DNA of 64,000 nt from CAYFPX01 sp964501915. GTDB taxonomy: Bacteria > Myxococcota_A > UBA796 > CAJQPC01. The notes beneath the pieces are model-generated. The model saw only the letters and a program-made list of their open reading frames with translations, was not told the origin of the DNA and searched no databases. Positions 42,125 to 50,535 of this stretch are shown here, one piece after another; position 1 is the stretch's first letter; each line of letters opens with the position of its first letter. A program made the translations under genes and the position numbers. The stretch covers positions 1 through 64,000 of the forward strand of contig CAZCVP010000008.1 of the NCBI GenBank assembly GCA_964501915.1, in the 5' to 3' direction.

Positions 42125-42901
42125 ATGTCCACACGCCCGACCGCCCTGATCACCGGTGCCAGCCGAGGCATCGGCCTCGAGCTGGCCCACCTCTACGCCG
42201 CCGACGGCCACGACCTCGTGCTCGTGGCCCGGACCGTCGACGCCCTGGAGACCCTCGCCGAGGAGCTCCGCGCCGCCCTCGGGATCGAGGTGCGGATCCT
42301 GGCGGCCGACCTCGCCGACCCGAGCGCCCCGGCGAGCATCGCCGAGGAGCTGGCAGGTCGACAGATCGACGTCCTGGTCAACAACGCCGGCTTCGGCACC
42401 AGCGGCGCCTTCCACGAGCTGGAGGTGGCCCGGGAGGTGGCCCAGGTCCAGGTGAACGTGACCGCCCCGACCGCCTTGACGGGCCACTTCCTCCCCGGCA
42501 TGGTCGCCCGGGGCCGCGGCCGGATCCTGAACATCGCCTCCACGGCCGCCTTCCAGCCGGGCCCCTACATGGCGACCTACTACGCCACCAAGGCCTACGT
42601 GCTCTCCTTCAGCGAAGCCCTGGCCCACGAGCTCAAGGGCACCGGGGTGAGCGTCACCGCCCACTGCCCGGGCGCCACGGCGACGGGCTTCGCCGAGATC
42701 GCCGGCAACGACACCAGCAAGCTCTTCAGCCTGCGGCCGCCGGCCACCGCAGCCGAGGTGGCCGCCCACGCCTACGCCGCGAGCGGCCGCGGTCGCCCGG
42801 TGGCCATCCACGGCCTGCTCAACTGGATCGGGGCCTTCTCCGTGCGCTTCGGGCCCCGCTGGCTGGTGCCTTACCTCTCGGCCGCGCTGAACCGGCCCTG
42901 A
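42125..42901 (+). CDS. Short-chain dehydrogenase/reductase (YdfG/DltE-like)
   Basis: A 258-residue classical SDR with TGASRGIG (10-17), NNAGFG, the N-x3 region, Ser in NIASTAAF and YYATK (Tyr/Lys). The C-terminal SVTAHCPGATATGF and the FSLRPPATAAEVA segments match the YdfG/DltE-type subfamily whose substrates are short carbonyl compounds. GTGGAGG lies just upstream of ATG 42125 (a GTG-like start at 42113 is less likely). First gene of a three-gene run; the AhpD gene follows after 34 bases. Confidence 0.82.
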   Translation: MSTRPTALITGASRGIGLELAHLYAADGHDLVLVARTVDALETLAEELRAALGIEVRILAADLADPSAPASIAEELAGRQIDVLVNNAGFGTSGAFHELEVAREVAQVQVNVTAPTALTGHFLPGMVARGRGRILNIASTAAFQPGPYMATYYATKAYVLSFSEALAHELKGTGVSVTAHCPGATATGFAEIAGNDTSKLFSLRPPATAAEVAAHAYAASGRGRPVAIHGLLNWIGAFSVRFGPRWLVPYLSAALNRP

Positions 42902-42935
42902 CCGGATACCTCGCGCTCCCTCCGAGGTGCCCGCC

Positions 42936-43487
42936 ATGGCTCGTGTCGAGCTCATCGCCCCCCAGGACGCTCCCCTCACCGCCCGGCGCCTGCTCGGTGA
43001 CACGCCGGGACCGCTGCCCGCCACCTGGGCCCACGTGCCCGAGCTCCTGGCGGTGACCCTGCCCTTCGTCGGCAAGGTCTTCGGAGCCAGCGCCATCGAT
43101 GCCCGGACCAAGGAGATCGTGATCCTCCGCGCCTCGGCGGAGATGGCCTGCCGCTACTGCGTCCAGACCCACACGGTGGTGGCCCTGGACAGCGGGCTGA
43201 GCGCCGCCGAGGTCCGCGCCCTCCGGGGGGAGTCGGACCTCGCAGAGGCCTTCGAGGATCCCTGCGAGCTCGCCCTGGTCGCCTGGACCGACGCGGTGGC
43301 GGCCGGACCGCGACCGATCAGCGAGGTCGAGGCGGAGGCCATTCGCGCCCACTTCGACGACGCGGCGGTGGTCGAGCTGACCCTGCTCGTCGGCGCCACG
43401 GTGATGCTCAACCGCTACGCCACGGCGCTGGCGCTGCCGGCCTCCCCCGCCACCCTGACCCGCCTCGCCCAGGAGGGCCTGGCGTGA
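42936..43487 (+). CDS. AhpD/carboxymuconolactone-decarboxylase family protein
   Basis: A 183-residue alpha-helical protein of the AhpD/CMD family with the redox motif CRYCVQTH (Cys72, Cys75, His79) after KEIVILRASAEMA. The pair could form a disulfide and reduce peroxides or relay electrons, or the protein could act as a decarboxylase-type enzyme; the CxxC implies the former. Start ATG 42936 has CCGAGG upstream. The stop overlaps the start of the radical-SAM gene (GTGA), suggesting joint action. Unlike the two TGA genes here, this CxxC is encoded by plain Cys codons. Confidence 0.82.
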   Translation: MARVELIAPQDAPLTARRLLGDTPGPLPATWAHVPELLAVTLPFVGKVFGASAIDARTKEIVILRASAEMACRYCVQTHTVVALDSGLSAAEVRALRGESDLAEAFEDPCELALVAWTDAVAAGPRPISEVEAEAIRAHFDDAAVVELTLLVGATVMLNRYATALALPASPATLTRLAQEGLA

Positions 43488-44311
43488 AGGGCCTGGCGGC
43501 CGCGATCGCCGAGGGCCGGGTCTCGGGTCGGCTCTGGCTCTACCCGCGCTACGACTGCAACCTGGCCTGCGCCTACTGCCTCACCGAGTCGTCGCCGAAC
43601 GCCGAGAGGCGGCAACTCGGCGCCGACAAGATGGTCGAGATCGCCCGCCAGGGCCGGGGGCTGGGCTTCACCGGCCTCGGCCTCACCGGTGGGGAGCCCC
43701 TGCTGGACCGCGAGCTGCCGGCGCTGCTGGCCCGGCTCACGGCGATCCTGCCCACCGTGGTGAACACCAACGGCTACCTGCTGGCGGGCGAGCGGCTGGA
43801 GGCGATCACCGCCCTGGCCGACCGGCCCCTGACGATCCAGCTCTCCCTGGACGACCCGGAGCCGGAGCCCAACGACCTGCTCCGGGGTGAGCGCTCCTAC
43901 GAGGTGGCCACGCGGCTGATCCCCGAGCTGGTCGCCCGGGGGCTGCACGTGCGGGTGGCCTCGTCGCTGGAGGAGGCCGAACCCGGCAGGGTGGAGCGTC
44001 TCCGTGCCCAGGTGCTGGAGCTCGGCCTGGGGCCCGACGACCACTTCGTGCGGCCCCTGGTGGCACGCGGCCGGGCGGTCGACGCCGGCCTGGGCGTGCG
44101 GGCGGTCCTGGAGAACCTGCCTCCGGAGCTCACCCTGACCGCCAACGGGGCCTTCTGGAACCCCTTCGCCCCCACGGTCCGCGGGGGGCGCCTGGACATC
44201 GACCTGCTGCTCACACGCACGCTGCTTCCACTGAGCGTGCCCGTGAACGCGATGATGGAGCTGGTGGACGGCATGCCAGCGGGCAACGACGCCCTGCTGG
44301 ACATCCGCTGA
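43484..44311 (+). CDS. Radical SAM protein, minimal (three Cys only)
   Basis: A 275-residue radical-SAM enzyme with CNLACAYC (Cys25, 29, 32) binding the [4Fe-4S] cluster, TGGEPLLDREL, VNTNGYLL and QLSLDDP. It contains only these three Cys, so no SPASM or twitch auxiliary cluster is possible, although the arrangement (GGEP plus NTNG) is that of the MoaA/PqqE-type family. The start is GTG 43484 overlapping the AhpD stop. The partner AhpD and the SDR suggest a small-molecule modification pathway; no precursor peptide is visible nearby. Substrate unknown. Confidence 0.82.
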   Translation: MKGLAAAIAEGRVSGRLWLYPRYDCNLACAYCLTESSPNAERRQLGADKMVEIARQGRGLGFTGLGLTGGEPLLDRELPALLARLTAILPTVVNTNGYLLAGERLEAITALADRPLTIQLSLDDPEPEPNDLLRGERSYEVATRLIPELVARGLHVRVASSLEEAEPGRVERLRAQVLELGLGPDDHFVRPLVARGRAVDAGLGVRAVLENLPPELTLTANGAFWNPFAPTVRGGRLDIDLLLTRTLLPLSVPVNAMMELVDGMPAGNDALLDIR

Positions 44312-44339
44312 GGCTGAGCACAGGGCCCGGTCCGGGTCC

Positions 44340-45239
44340 TCAGCGCCTCCCCGACTCCTGCACCACCTCGTCGATGAAGTCGAGGGTGAACTCGTCGATC
44401 AGCAGGCCCACGGCCTCCTGGGTCTCCACGTTCAGCAGGACCCGCACGGCCGCGGCCTCCTGGACCGGGAGCTCCCCGACCGGGGTCCCGGTGAGCAGGG
44501 CGTTGGCGAGCTCCGCCACCTGGTCCCCGACGATCTCCCGATCCGGGGCCACGCACATCAGGGCCCCGGCCCGCACGAGATCCTCGCTGGCCGTGATGAT
44601 CGGCACGCCCGCATAGGCGGCCTGCTCCCGGAGGTAGCGGAAGTTCTCCGGGGTGACGACGAGGGCGTCCGGGACCAGCCACAGGGCGTCGACCTCGCTA
44701 CGCAGCTCGTGCCAGGCCCGGCGCACGTGGCGCTCGGTCGACACCCGCAGCACCCGGAGCCCCAGCCCGGCGCGTTCGGCCGCACCGATGGCCTCGGCGG
44801 CGTCCAGGGAGTCGTTGGAGGTCCCGAGGATCATGCCCAGGCGACGGACATCGGGGGCAACCAGCGTGAGCTGGGCGAGCTGCATCTCGGCCGGGACGGC
44901 GTGGGACACCCCGGTGAGCCCCTCACCGGCCAGGCCGTAGCGCTCGGGAGTCACCACGAGCGCGTAGATCAGGGGGATCTCCGGGAGCTCGGTGTGGGCG
45001 ATCCAGGCCGCCTTGGCGCCCAGCCCGACCACGACCCGGGGGGGGTCCTGGCGGAGCCGCTCGGTCGCCGCCAGCGCGGTCTCGCGGTCGCCGGCGAGGT
45101 CGTAGACCTTCACCGTGCCGTCCACCGCCTGGCGGATCCGCTCGATGGGGGCTTCGTAGGTGTGGAGGTCGTCGGAGCGCAACACCACGACGTCCGGGGC
45201 TGCCCAGGCGGTGGTCGTGCAGAGCCAGAGGGTGATCAC
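44340..45239 (-). CDS. ABC-type substrate-binding protein (PF04392-like)
   Basis: A 299-residue secreted protein with signal (MITLWLCTTTAWAA) and two Rossmann-like lobes typical of the ABC transporter substrate-binding protein family PF04392 (VVGLGAKAAW, LTLVAPDVRRLGMILG, VDALWLVPDALVVTPENF, AGVPIITASEDLVRAGALMCVAPD). No ABC permease or ATPase gene is adjacent, so it may act as a sensor. It follows the kinase gene by four bases on the same strand, implying coregulation. GTG 45239 is the start. An orphan binding protein coupled to a kinase may report ligand to it. Confidence 0.75.
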   Translation of the reverse strand: MITLWLCTTTAWAAPDVVVLRSDDLHTYEAPIERIRQAVDGTVKVYDLAGDRETALAATERLRQDPPRVVVGLGAKAAWIAHTELPEIPLIYALVVTPERYGLAGEGLTGVSHAVPAEMQLAQLTLVAPDVRRLGMILGTSNDSLDAAEAIGAAERAGLGLRVLRVSTERHVRRAWHELRSEVDALWLVPDALVVTPENFRYLREQAAYAGVPIITASEDLVRAGALMCVAPDREIVGDQVAELANALLTGTPVGELPVQEAAAVRVLLNVETQEAVGLLIDEFTLDFIDEVVQESGRR

Positions 45240-45243
45240 GGCC

Positions 45244-46980
45244 CTATTCCAACACGGCCGTGACCCGAGCGGGACGCCCCTCCGTCACCTCGACGCTCTC
45301 CTTGCTCTGCTTGCCCGTGGCGCCGTCGATCACCTCGACGGTGTGGGTGCCCACGTCGAGCTGGTGGAGCCGGATCGGCGTGCGACCGATGGCCTCGCCG
45401 TCCACCCGGACCTCGAGCCCGGCCGGACGGGAGGAGACGTAGAGGAAGCCCTGGGCGAGCGGCTCGGTCGGGGGCTCGGGCTCCGGGTCCGGCTCGGCCA
45501 CCTCGGGCTCCGGCTCGGGCTCCGCCACCACCTCGGCCACCTCGGGCTCCGGCTCCGGCTCCGGCTCGGCGACGGGCTCGGGCCGCACGACCGGCGCGGG
45601 GGCCGGGCTGGTGGGCTGCCGCCGGGTCGCCGGCGCCCGGGGGGAGGCTGCGGGCGCGGGCTCCTCGGCGACCGCGGTCGGCTCGGGGGTGGGCGCGGGA
45701 GCGGGGGCCGGTTCCTCGACGGTCACGGCCGTCGCCGGCTCGGTGTCCACCGACCCGGTGTCCGCCGGCCCGCCGACCACCAACCAGATCCCGACGGCGG
45801 CCAGGACCACCGCACCCAGGGCGAGGGGGATGCCCAGGCGTCGCCGGGGCTCAGGCGCCTCCACTGCCGGTGGCGGGGCCGTGGGGGTGGCAGGCTCCCG
45901 GTGCGGCGAGACGATCGTGGCCGAAGAGGCCGAGTCGAGCACCAGGTCGGGAGGGGGCACCGGCGGCGGTGGGACCGCCTCGGAGCGCCCCGAGACCACC
46001 GTCACCTGGCTGGCCCGGTACTCCTCCAGCCGGTCCGAGATGCCGGAGACCCGCTCCCCGCCGACCCCCTGGACGAAGGCCGCGACCTCCTTGCGGGAAC
46101 AGAGCCCTCCGGCGAGCCGAGCGGCCTCGGCCAGGTCGCTGCGCATCGTCTCGGCGTCCGGGTAGCGCGCGTCCTGGTCCGGCTCCAGGGACCTGGACCG
46201 GATCGCCTGCAGCGCCTCGGCCCCTTCGAAGCCCTCCGGCACGAGCATCTCGCCGAACTGTCCGGTGAGGACCCGGTGCACGATCTGGACGTGTCCCAGG
46301 CCATGGAAGTTGTCCCGGCCGCTGACCAGCTCCTGGAGCATCATCCCGCAGGCGAACAGGTCGGTCCGTCCGTCCATGTCGCCCGACTCGAGCTGCTCGG
46401 GCGCCATGTAGGCGAACTTGCCCTTGACCTTGTCCCCGACGGTCTCCTCGACCCGGTCCTCGGCCTTTGCGAGCCCGAAGTCGATCAGCTTCACGTCGCC
46501 CCGGGTCGACAGCATCACGTTGCGGGGGTTGACGTCCCGGTGCACGACCTTCATCGGCCGGCCGTACATGTCGACGGCGCTGTGGGCATAGGCCAGCCCG
46601 GCGAGCACCTGGTCCATGATGGTCAGGGTGATGCGCAGCGGTAGGCCCCGGTCCTGGCTCCAGAGGGCCTTGCAGGCATCCCGGAGGTCCATGCCCGGCA
46701 CGTACTCCATGACCAGGTAGAACTCGCCGTCCCGGATGCCGAAGTCGTAGACCTGGGCGATGTTCTCGTGGTGGAGCTCGGCGTTGATCCGGGCCTCGTC
46801 GAGGAACATCCGGGTGGACGCGTCCTCCAGGCTGCGGCGGCCGAGGATGCGCTTGATGACGGCGAAGCGCACGTACTCGCCGTCCCCCACGGTGCGTCGC
46901 GCCAGCTCGACCGACGACATGCCTCCAGCCCCGAGGTGCTCGAGGAGCGTGTAGTCGCCGTAGGGCTTGGGGTACGACAT
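45244..46980 (-). CDS. Ser/Thr protein kinase with PEGA domain (active-site complete)
   Basis: A 578-residue kinase with Gly-rich loop LGAGGMSSV, Lys43 (AVIK), HRDVNPRN catalytic loop, IDFGLA and the APEQLESG activation-segment signature, so it should be active, unlike the kinase-like protein at 27865. It continues with a linker, a transmembrane helix (IPLALGAVVLAAVGIWLVV), a long Pro/Glu/Ala-rich periplasmic stretch (PEPEPEPE repeats) and a C-terminal PEGA domain (FLYVSSRPAGLEVRVDGEAIGRTPI). ATG 46980 was chosen; MGTLPT at 46998 is less likely. The PEGA domain could bind an envelope ligand and the orphan binding protein gene follows immediately. Confidence 0.9.
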   Translation of the reverse strand: MSYPKPYGDYTLLEHLGAGGMSSVELARRTVGDGEYVRFAVIKRILGRRSLEDASTRMFLDEARINAELHHENIAQVYDFGIRDGEFYLVMEYVPGMDLRDACKALWSQDRGLPLRITLTIMDQVLAGLAYAHSAVDMYGRPMKVVHRDVNPRNVMLSTRGDVKLIDFGLAKAEDRVEETVGDKVKGKFAYMAPEQLESGDMDGRTDLFACGMMLQELVSGRDNFHGLGHVQIVHRVLTGQFGEMLVPEGFEGAEALQAIRSRSLEPDQDARYPDAETMRSDLAEAARLAGGLCSRKEVAAFVQGVGGERVSGISDRLEEYRASQVTVVSGRSEAVPPPPVPPPDLVLDSASSATIVSPHREPATPTAPPPAVEAPEPRRRLGIPLALGAVVLAAVGIWLVVGGPADTGSVDTEPATAVTVEEPAPAPAPTPEPTAVAEEPAPAASPRAPATRRQPTSPAPAPVVRPEPVAEPEPEPEPEVAEVVAEPEPEPEVAEPDPEPEPPTEPLAQGFLYVSSRPAGLEVRVDGEAIGRTPIRLHQLDVGTHTVEVIDGATGKQSKESVEVTEGRPARVTAVLE

Positions 46981-47092
46981 CGTCGGGAGTGTACCCACCC
47001 GCGGCCTGTCGAGGTTTCGTCAGGGGTCGGCCCTGCCCCTGGAAACCCGACCTCCCTCCGAGCAGACTGCCGCCGGCACCGCCGCGCTGCCC

Positions 47093-48352
47093 ATGCTCAC
47101 CGCCCTCTGCCTCGTGGCCCCCGCCCTCGCCCAGCAGGTCATCGTCGATGACCAGGACGGCTCCCCGAGCTTCACGACCACCGGCGACGACTGGACCACC
47201 TGGGGGACCAACGGCCACGGCTTCGACGGCGGCGACAGCGAGTACCACTACCTCTCCAGCACCCTCGGCGGCGACGATCGGCGGGGCACGGCCACCTGGA
47301 GCCCGGACCTGCCGCAGTCGGGCACCTACAGCATCGAGGCCTGGTACCGGCTGACCGAGAACCGGACGCGGGACGCCGATCACTACGTGGTCGACGGCAA
47401 CGGCAGCAGCACCCACAAGGTGCTCGACCAGTACGGCGACGGTGCCAGCGGCTGGGTCTCCCTGGGGGACCACTGGTGCGCCTCGGGACGCGGGGGCTGC
47501 ACGGTCACCCTGGACGGCACAGACGACGACTACAGCGACGAGGCCAACGCCATGCGCTTCACCTTGATCGAGGGTGGCGGCGGCGACCCGGACCCCGATC
47601 CCGACGACGAGATCACCGACTGCGGCGAGTTCCCCGGGCTCGGCGCCCACACCCAGGTCGCCTACGCCGGCGACATCGACGACGTCGACTGGAGCGACAG
47701 CGCCAACGCCCTCGGCGCCCCCGACGGCAAGGAGGCGACCACGCCCAACGTCGACGCCGGCGAGTACCTGAAGGCCTGGGGCTGGAACCTCTGCGATCCG
47801 AGCGGCGAGGAGACCCTCGACGGCGTGCTGCTGGAGGTGAAGGCCCGCACCCAGTACGACAGCGGCAGCTACGAGGTCCGGCTCCTGCTGGACGGCCAGG
47901 GCGGCGCCGCGTCGATCTTCAACGGGACCAGCCTCTCCTGGCACGACGTCGACCTGACCTCGGACCGGGGGGCCTGGACCTGGGCCAGCGCCGACGCGGT
48001 GGTCGGCCGGATCACCCTCTACGACCACCCACAGGGCAACCGGGACTCCGACGCCTGGGTCGACGCCTGGCGGCTCACGGTGAGCTTCACCACGACCGCG
48101 GAGGAGGGTGGCGACCCCGAGCCCGACCCGGACCCCGTGGACACGGGCACGCCCGAGGAGGACCCTGACACGGTCGACACCGGCTGGCTGGACACGGCCG
48201 ACACCGCCGGAGACGACCTGCCGCCCGATCCCTACTACGAGCCGGGTGACGAGAGCGAGATGGGCTGCGCCTGCGCCGCTGCGCCGTCCGACGGCTCGGC
48301 CGGGTGGCTCGGGCTCCTGGCCCTGGTCGGGGGGTGGCGGCGTCGGAGCTAG
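47093..48352 (+). CDS. Surface protein with golvesin-like domain and MYXO-CTERM-like tail
   Basis: A 419-residue protein with a signal (MLTALCLVAPALAQ), an N-terminal golvesin/Xly-type carbohydrate-binding-like domain (VIVDDQDGSPSFTTTGDDW ... TYSIEAWYRL), a jelly-roll-like middle (CGEFPGLGAHTQVAYAGD ... KAWGWNLCDPSG) and a Pro/Asp/Thr-rich linker. It ends MGCACAAAPSDGSAGWLGLL with a hydrophobic helix and GGWRRRS, the MYXO-CTERM pattern (Cys motif, helix, Arg cluster) used for outer-membrane anchoring and sorting in myxobacteria. It is likely an extracellular glycan-binding protein. Upstream is the divergent kinase (112 bases). Confidence 0.78.
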   Translation: MLTALCLVAPALAQQVIVDDQDGSPSFTTTGDDWTTWGTNGHGFDGGDSEYHYLSSTLGGDDRRGTATWSPDLPQSGTYSIEAWYRLTENRTRDADHYVVDGNGSSTHKVLDQYGDGASGWVSLGDHWCASGRGGCTVTLDGTDDDYSDEANAMRFTLIEGGGGDPDPDPDDEITDCGEFPGLGAHTQVAYAGDIDDVDWSDSANALGAPDGKEATTPNVDAGEYLKAWGWNLCDPSGEETLDGVLLEVKARTQYDSGSYEVRLLLDGQGGAASIFNGTSLSWHDVDLTSDRGAWTWASADAVVGRITLYDHPQGNRDSDAWVDAWRLTVSFTTTAEEGGDPEPDPDPVDTGTPEEDPDTVDTGWLDTADTAGDDLPPDPYYEPGDESEMGCACAAAPSDGSAGWLGLLALVGGWRRRS

Positions 48353-48522
48353 TCCTCCTCCAGGCTCCAGAGCGAAGTCCCGTACCCGGGCGCCTCGTCG
48401 TAGACGACCTCGTCCAACAGCCTCACCCCGAGCACGACCAGCGCCGCCAGCACGACGCCGACGAGCAGGGCGGCCCAGCCACCAGGCTCTCGCAGACCGA
48501 TCCGGGGGGTGGGCTCGCTCAC
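48349..48522 (-). CDS. 57-residue single-pass membrane protein
   Basis: A short gene on the minus strand whose stop overlaps the stop of the golvesin-domain gene. The GTG at 48522 has GGAGG six bases upstream. The protein has a charged N-terminus (MSEPTPRIGLREPGG), one transmembrane helix (WAALLVGVVLAALVVLGV) and a short acidic tail (DEVVYDEAPG... SLEED). The strong ribosome site, sensible composition and membrane helix argue it is real. It is divergent from the M16 gene, with 57 bases between starts. Function unknown. Confidence 0.6.
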   Translation of the reverse strand: MSEPTPRIGLREPGGWAALLVGVVLAALVVLGVRLLDEVVYDEAPGYGTSLWSLEED

Positions 48523-48579
48523 GCCTCCAACCTACCCCGTCCCGGGCAGCCGGCACGTCCGGGCCGCTACCATGCCGGG

Positions 48580-50535
48580 ATGGCGCGGACGGTGTGGACA
48601 TGGCTGCTGCTGGCGATGACCCTGTTCATCGGACCGGCCGCCGCCGAGGAGCCCGAGGAGCTGCCGCGAAACCTGTTCGCGAACGCCGAGACGCGGGACC
48701 TGCCCAACGGCCTGCGCGTCCACCGGATCCCGGTGCCAGGAGACCCGCTGGTGAGCGTGGCCGTGACCGTGCCGGTGGGGGCAGACCACGACCCCGAGGG
48801 ACAGGAGGAGCTGGCGCACCTGCTGGAACACATGCTGCTGAGCGTCGACGAAGGCCAGACCGAGGAGGAGTTCCAGCAGGAGATCTCCCGCCTGGGCGGC
48901 AGCTTCAACGGCTTCACCTCCCCCCACAGCACGCACTACTTCGTGAGCATCGTCCGGGCCCACGGCATGCTGGGCATCGACTGGCTCTACCGGGCCGTGC
49001 GGCCCAAGCCGATGACGGCCGAGGACCTGGCGGTCCAGCGCAAGCCGGTGCTGCTCGAGGTCGACGCCCGCACCTGGACGGCCTGGGACTGGCTGAAGGC
49101 GCTGTACCTCGCACCGCCCGGCTGGCGCAGGCCCGGCTTCTGGCGACGGGGCTTCGACCTCGCCGAGCCGCGACGAGAGCGGGTCTACCACCCGAAGCGC
49201 AGCGTGCACCGGATCCGACCCGACGACCTGCAGGGCTTCTACGACCGCTGGTACAGCCCGGCCGCCATGACCCTGACCGTGGCCGGGGACCTGCCCGCCG
49301 AGGAGGTCTGGCAGCAGGTGGACGAGACCTTCGCCGACCTGCCCGCCCGCCCCGTCGACCCCGACACCTACCGGCCCCGACTCGCCGAGACGTCGAGCCG
49401 CTCGGTCTACTGGGGGGTGCGGTCCGAGGTCTTCTACGGGCGCGATCTGCGCTTCGTCGACCTCGACGAGCAGGGCTTCTTGACGATGCTCTTCCTGAGG
49501 GGCTGGCTGCGGCAGCGCCTCCAGCGCGTCCTGCGCCACGGGGACGACAAGTCCACCTACAGCGTGTCCGTGAAGACCTGGTCCAAGGGCACGGCCCACA
49601 GCCTGGAGCTGGAGCTGGAGATCGACCCCGACCGCTACCAGGAGGCCACCTCAGCCATCGACGCCGAGCTGGACCTGCTCCACGGCGGCACCATCGACCC
49701 CGCGGACTTCGAGGAGGAGCGGACGGAGCTGGTGCGCAAGCTGCGGACCTGGAACCAGGAGGCGTCGGACATGACGACCTGGAGCCGGCACTTCCTCCAC
49801 CAGCGTCACATCTTCTCCGCCTGGCCCGACGCCTCGGCCTTCTACGAGCGCATCACGCCGGCCGAGCTGGCCGCCTTCCTCGAGGCCCACCACCGGCCCG
49901 GGACCGAGGACCTGCGGCTGCGCAGGCCCTTCCCCGTGCCCCTGGGCCTGATGATCGCCCTCGGCCTGGGCGCGGTGCTCGGCGGCTGGCGAGCGAGCAT
50001 CGCCTGGCTCCGCCGACCGATCGACCTCACCAGGCTGCGCTACGTCGCCCGCCTCCGACTGTCCTGGCCCGCCCGTGGCCTCCTGCTGGGGGTCGCCATG
50101 ACCCTGGCGCTGCTCGGGCGGGTGGTCTACCAGGGCTGGGTCGTGCTGGACTACGCCGTCCTGGCCGCCGTCGACAGCTTCCTCGTCCGCAGCGGGGTCG
50201 AGGTCCTGCTGGTCGCCGCCTGCGCCGCGGCGGTCGTCCTGCTGCTCTCCAGGGTCCCCCGCAAGCTCCTGGTGCTCGACAACGGCCTGGTGCTGAAGGG
50301 CCTCTGGGCCTGGTCCCTCCAGGTCCCGCGCTCCGAGGTGCGTGGGGTGGAGCGGTGCTCGCTGCGGCAGGCCTTCGCCCGGGCCCGCCCCTGGCCGATG
50401 AGCCTGCGCTCGGGCGTGTTGATCGAACACGACCGGGGACGCGCCTGGTTCCTGCGCACCCGGGATCCCGGCGAGCTCTGCGAGCTGCTCGCGAGCCTCG
50501 GCTACCCCATCGCCCCGGACCGGAACCCACCATGA
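48580..50535 (+). CDS. M16-family metallopeptidase fused to a membrane/PH-like domain
   Basis: A 651-residue protein with a signal or anchor (TWLLLAMTLFIGPAAA), an M16 peptidase domain with the inverted zinc motif HLLEH (His80, Glu83, His84) and the third ligand Glu160 exactly 76 residues after His84, as in the M16 family. After about 430 residues the protein switches to a membrane section with several hydrophobic helices (PLGLMIALGLGAVLGG, GLLLGVAMTLALLG, VEVLLVAACAAAVVLLL) and ends in a small beta domain resembling bacterial PH domains (LLVLDNGLVLKGLWAWSLQVPRSEV). Only one M16 half is present, so dimerisation would be needed. The stop overlaps the next start (ATGA). Confidence 0.78.
   Translation: MARTVWTWLLLAMTLFIGPAAAEEPEELPRNLFANAETRDLPNGLRVHRIPVPGDPLVSVAVTVPVGADHDPEGQEELAHLLEHMLLSVDEGQTEEEFQQEISRLGGSFNGFTSPHSTHYFVSIVRAHGMLGIDWLYRAVRPKPMTAEDLAVQRKPVLLEVDARTWTAWDWLKALYLAPPGWRRPGFWRRGFDLAEPRRERVYHPKRSVHRIRPDDLQGFYDRWYSPAAMTLTVAGDLPAEEVWQQVDETFADLPARPVDPDTYRPRLAETSSRSVYWGVRSEVFYGRDLRFVDLDEQGFLTMLFLRGWLRQRLQRVLRHGDDKSTYSVSVKTWSKGTAHSLELELEIDPDRYQEATSAIDAELDLLHGGTIDPADFEEERTELVRKLRTWNQEASDMTTWSRHFLHQRHIFSAWPDASAFYERITPAELAAFLEAHHRPGTEDLRLRRPFPVPLGLMIALGLGAVLGGWRASIAWLRRPIDLTRLRYVARLRLSWPARGLLLGVAMTLALLGRVVYQGWVVLDYAVLAAVDSFLVRSGVEVLLVAACAAAVVLLLSRVPRKLLVLDNGLVLKGLWAWSLQVPRSEVRGVERCSLRQAFARARPWPMSLRSGVLIEHDRGRAWFLRTRDPGELCELLASLGYPIAPDRNPP

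Noticed and set aside
43149..43160. AhpD-family CxxC as a third selenoprotein site
   Set aside because: Both positions are ordinary Cys codons and the reading frame contains no internal TGA.
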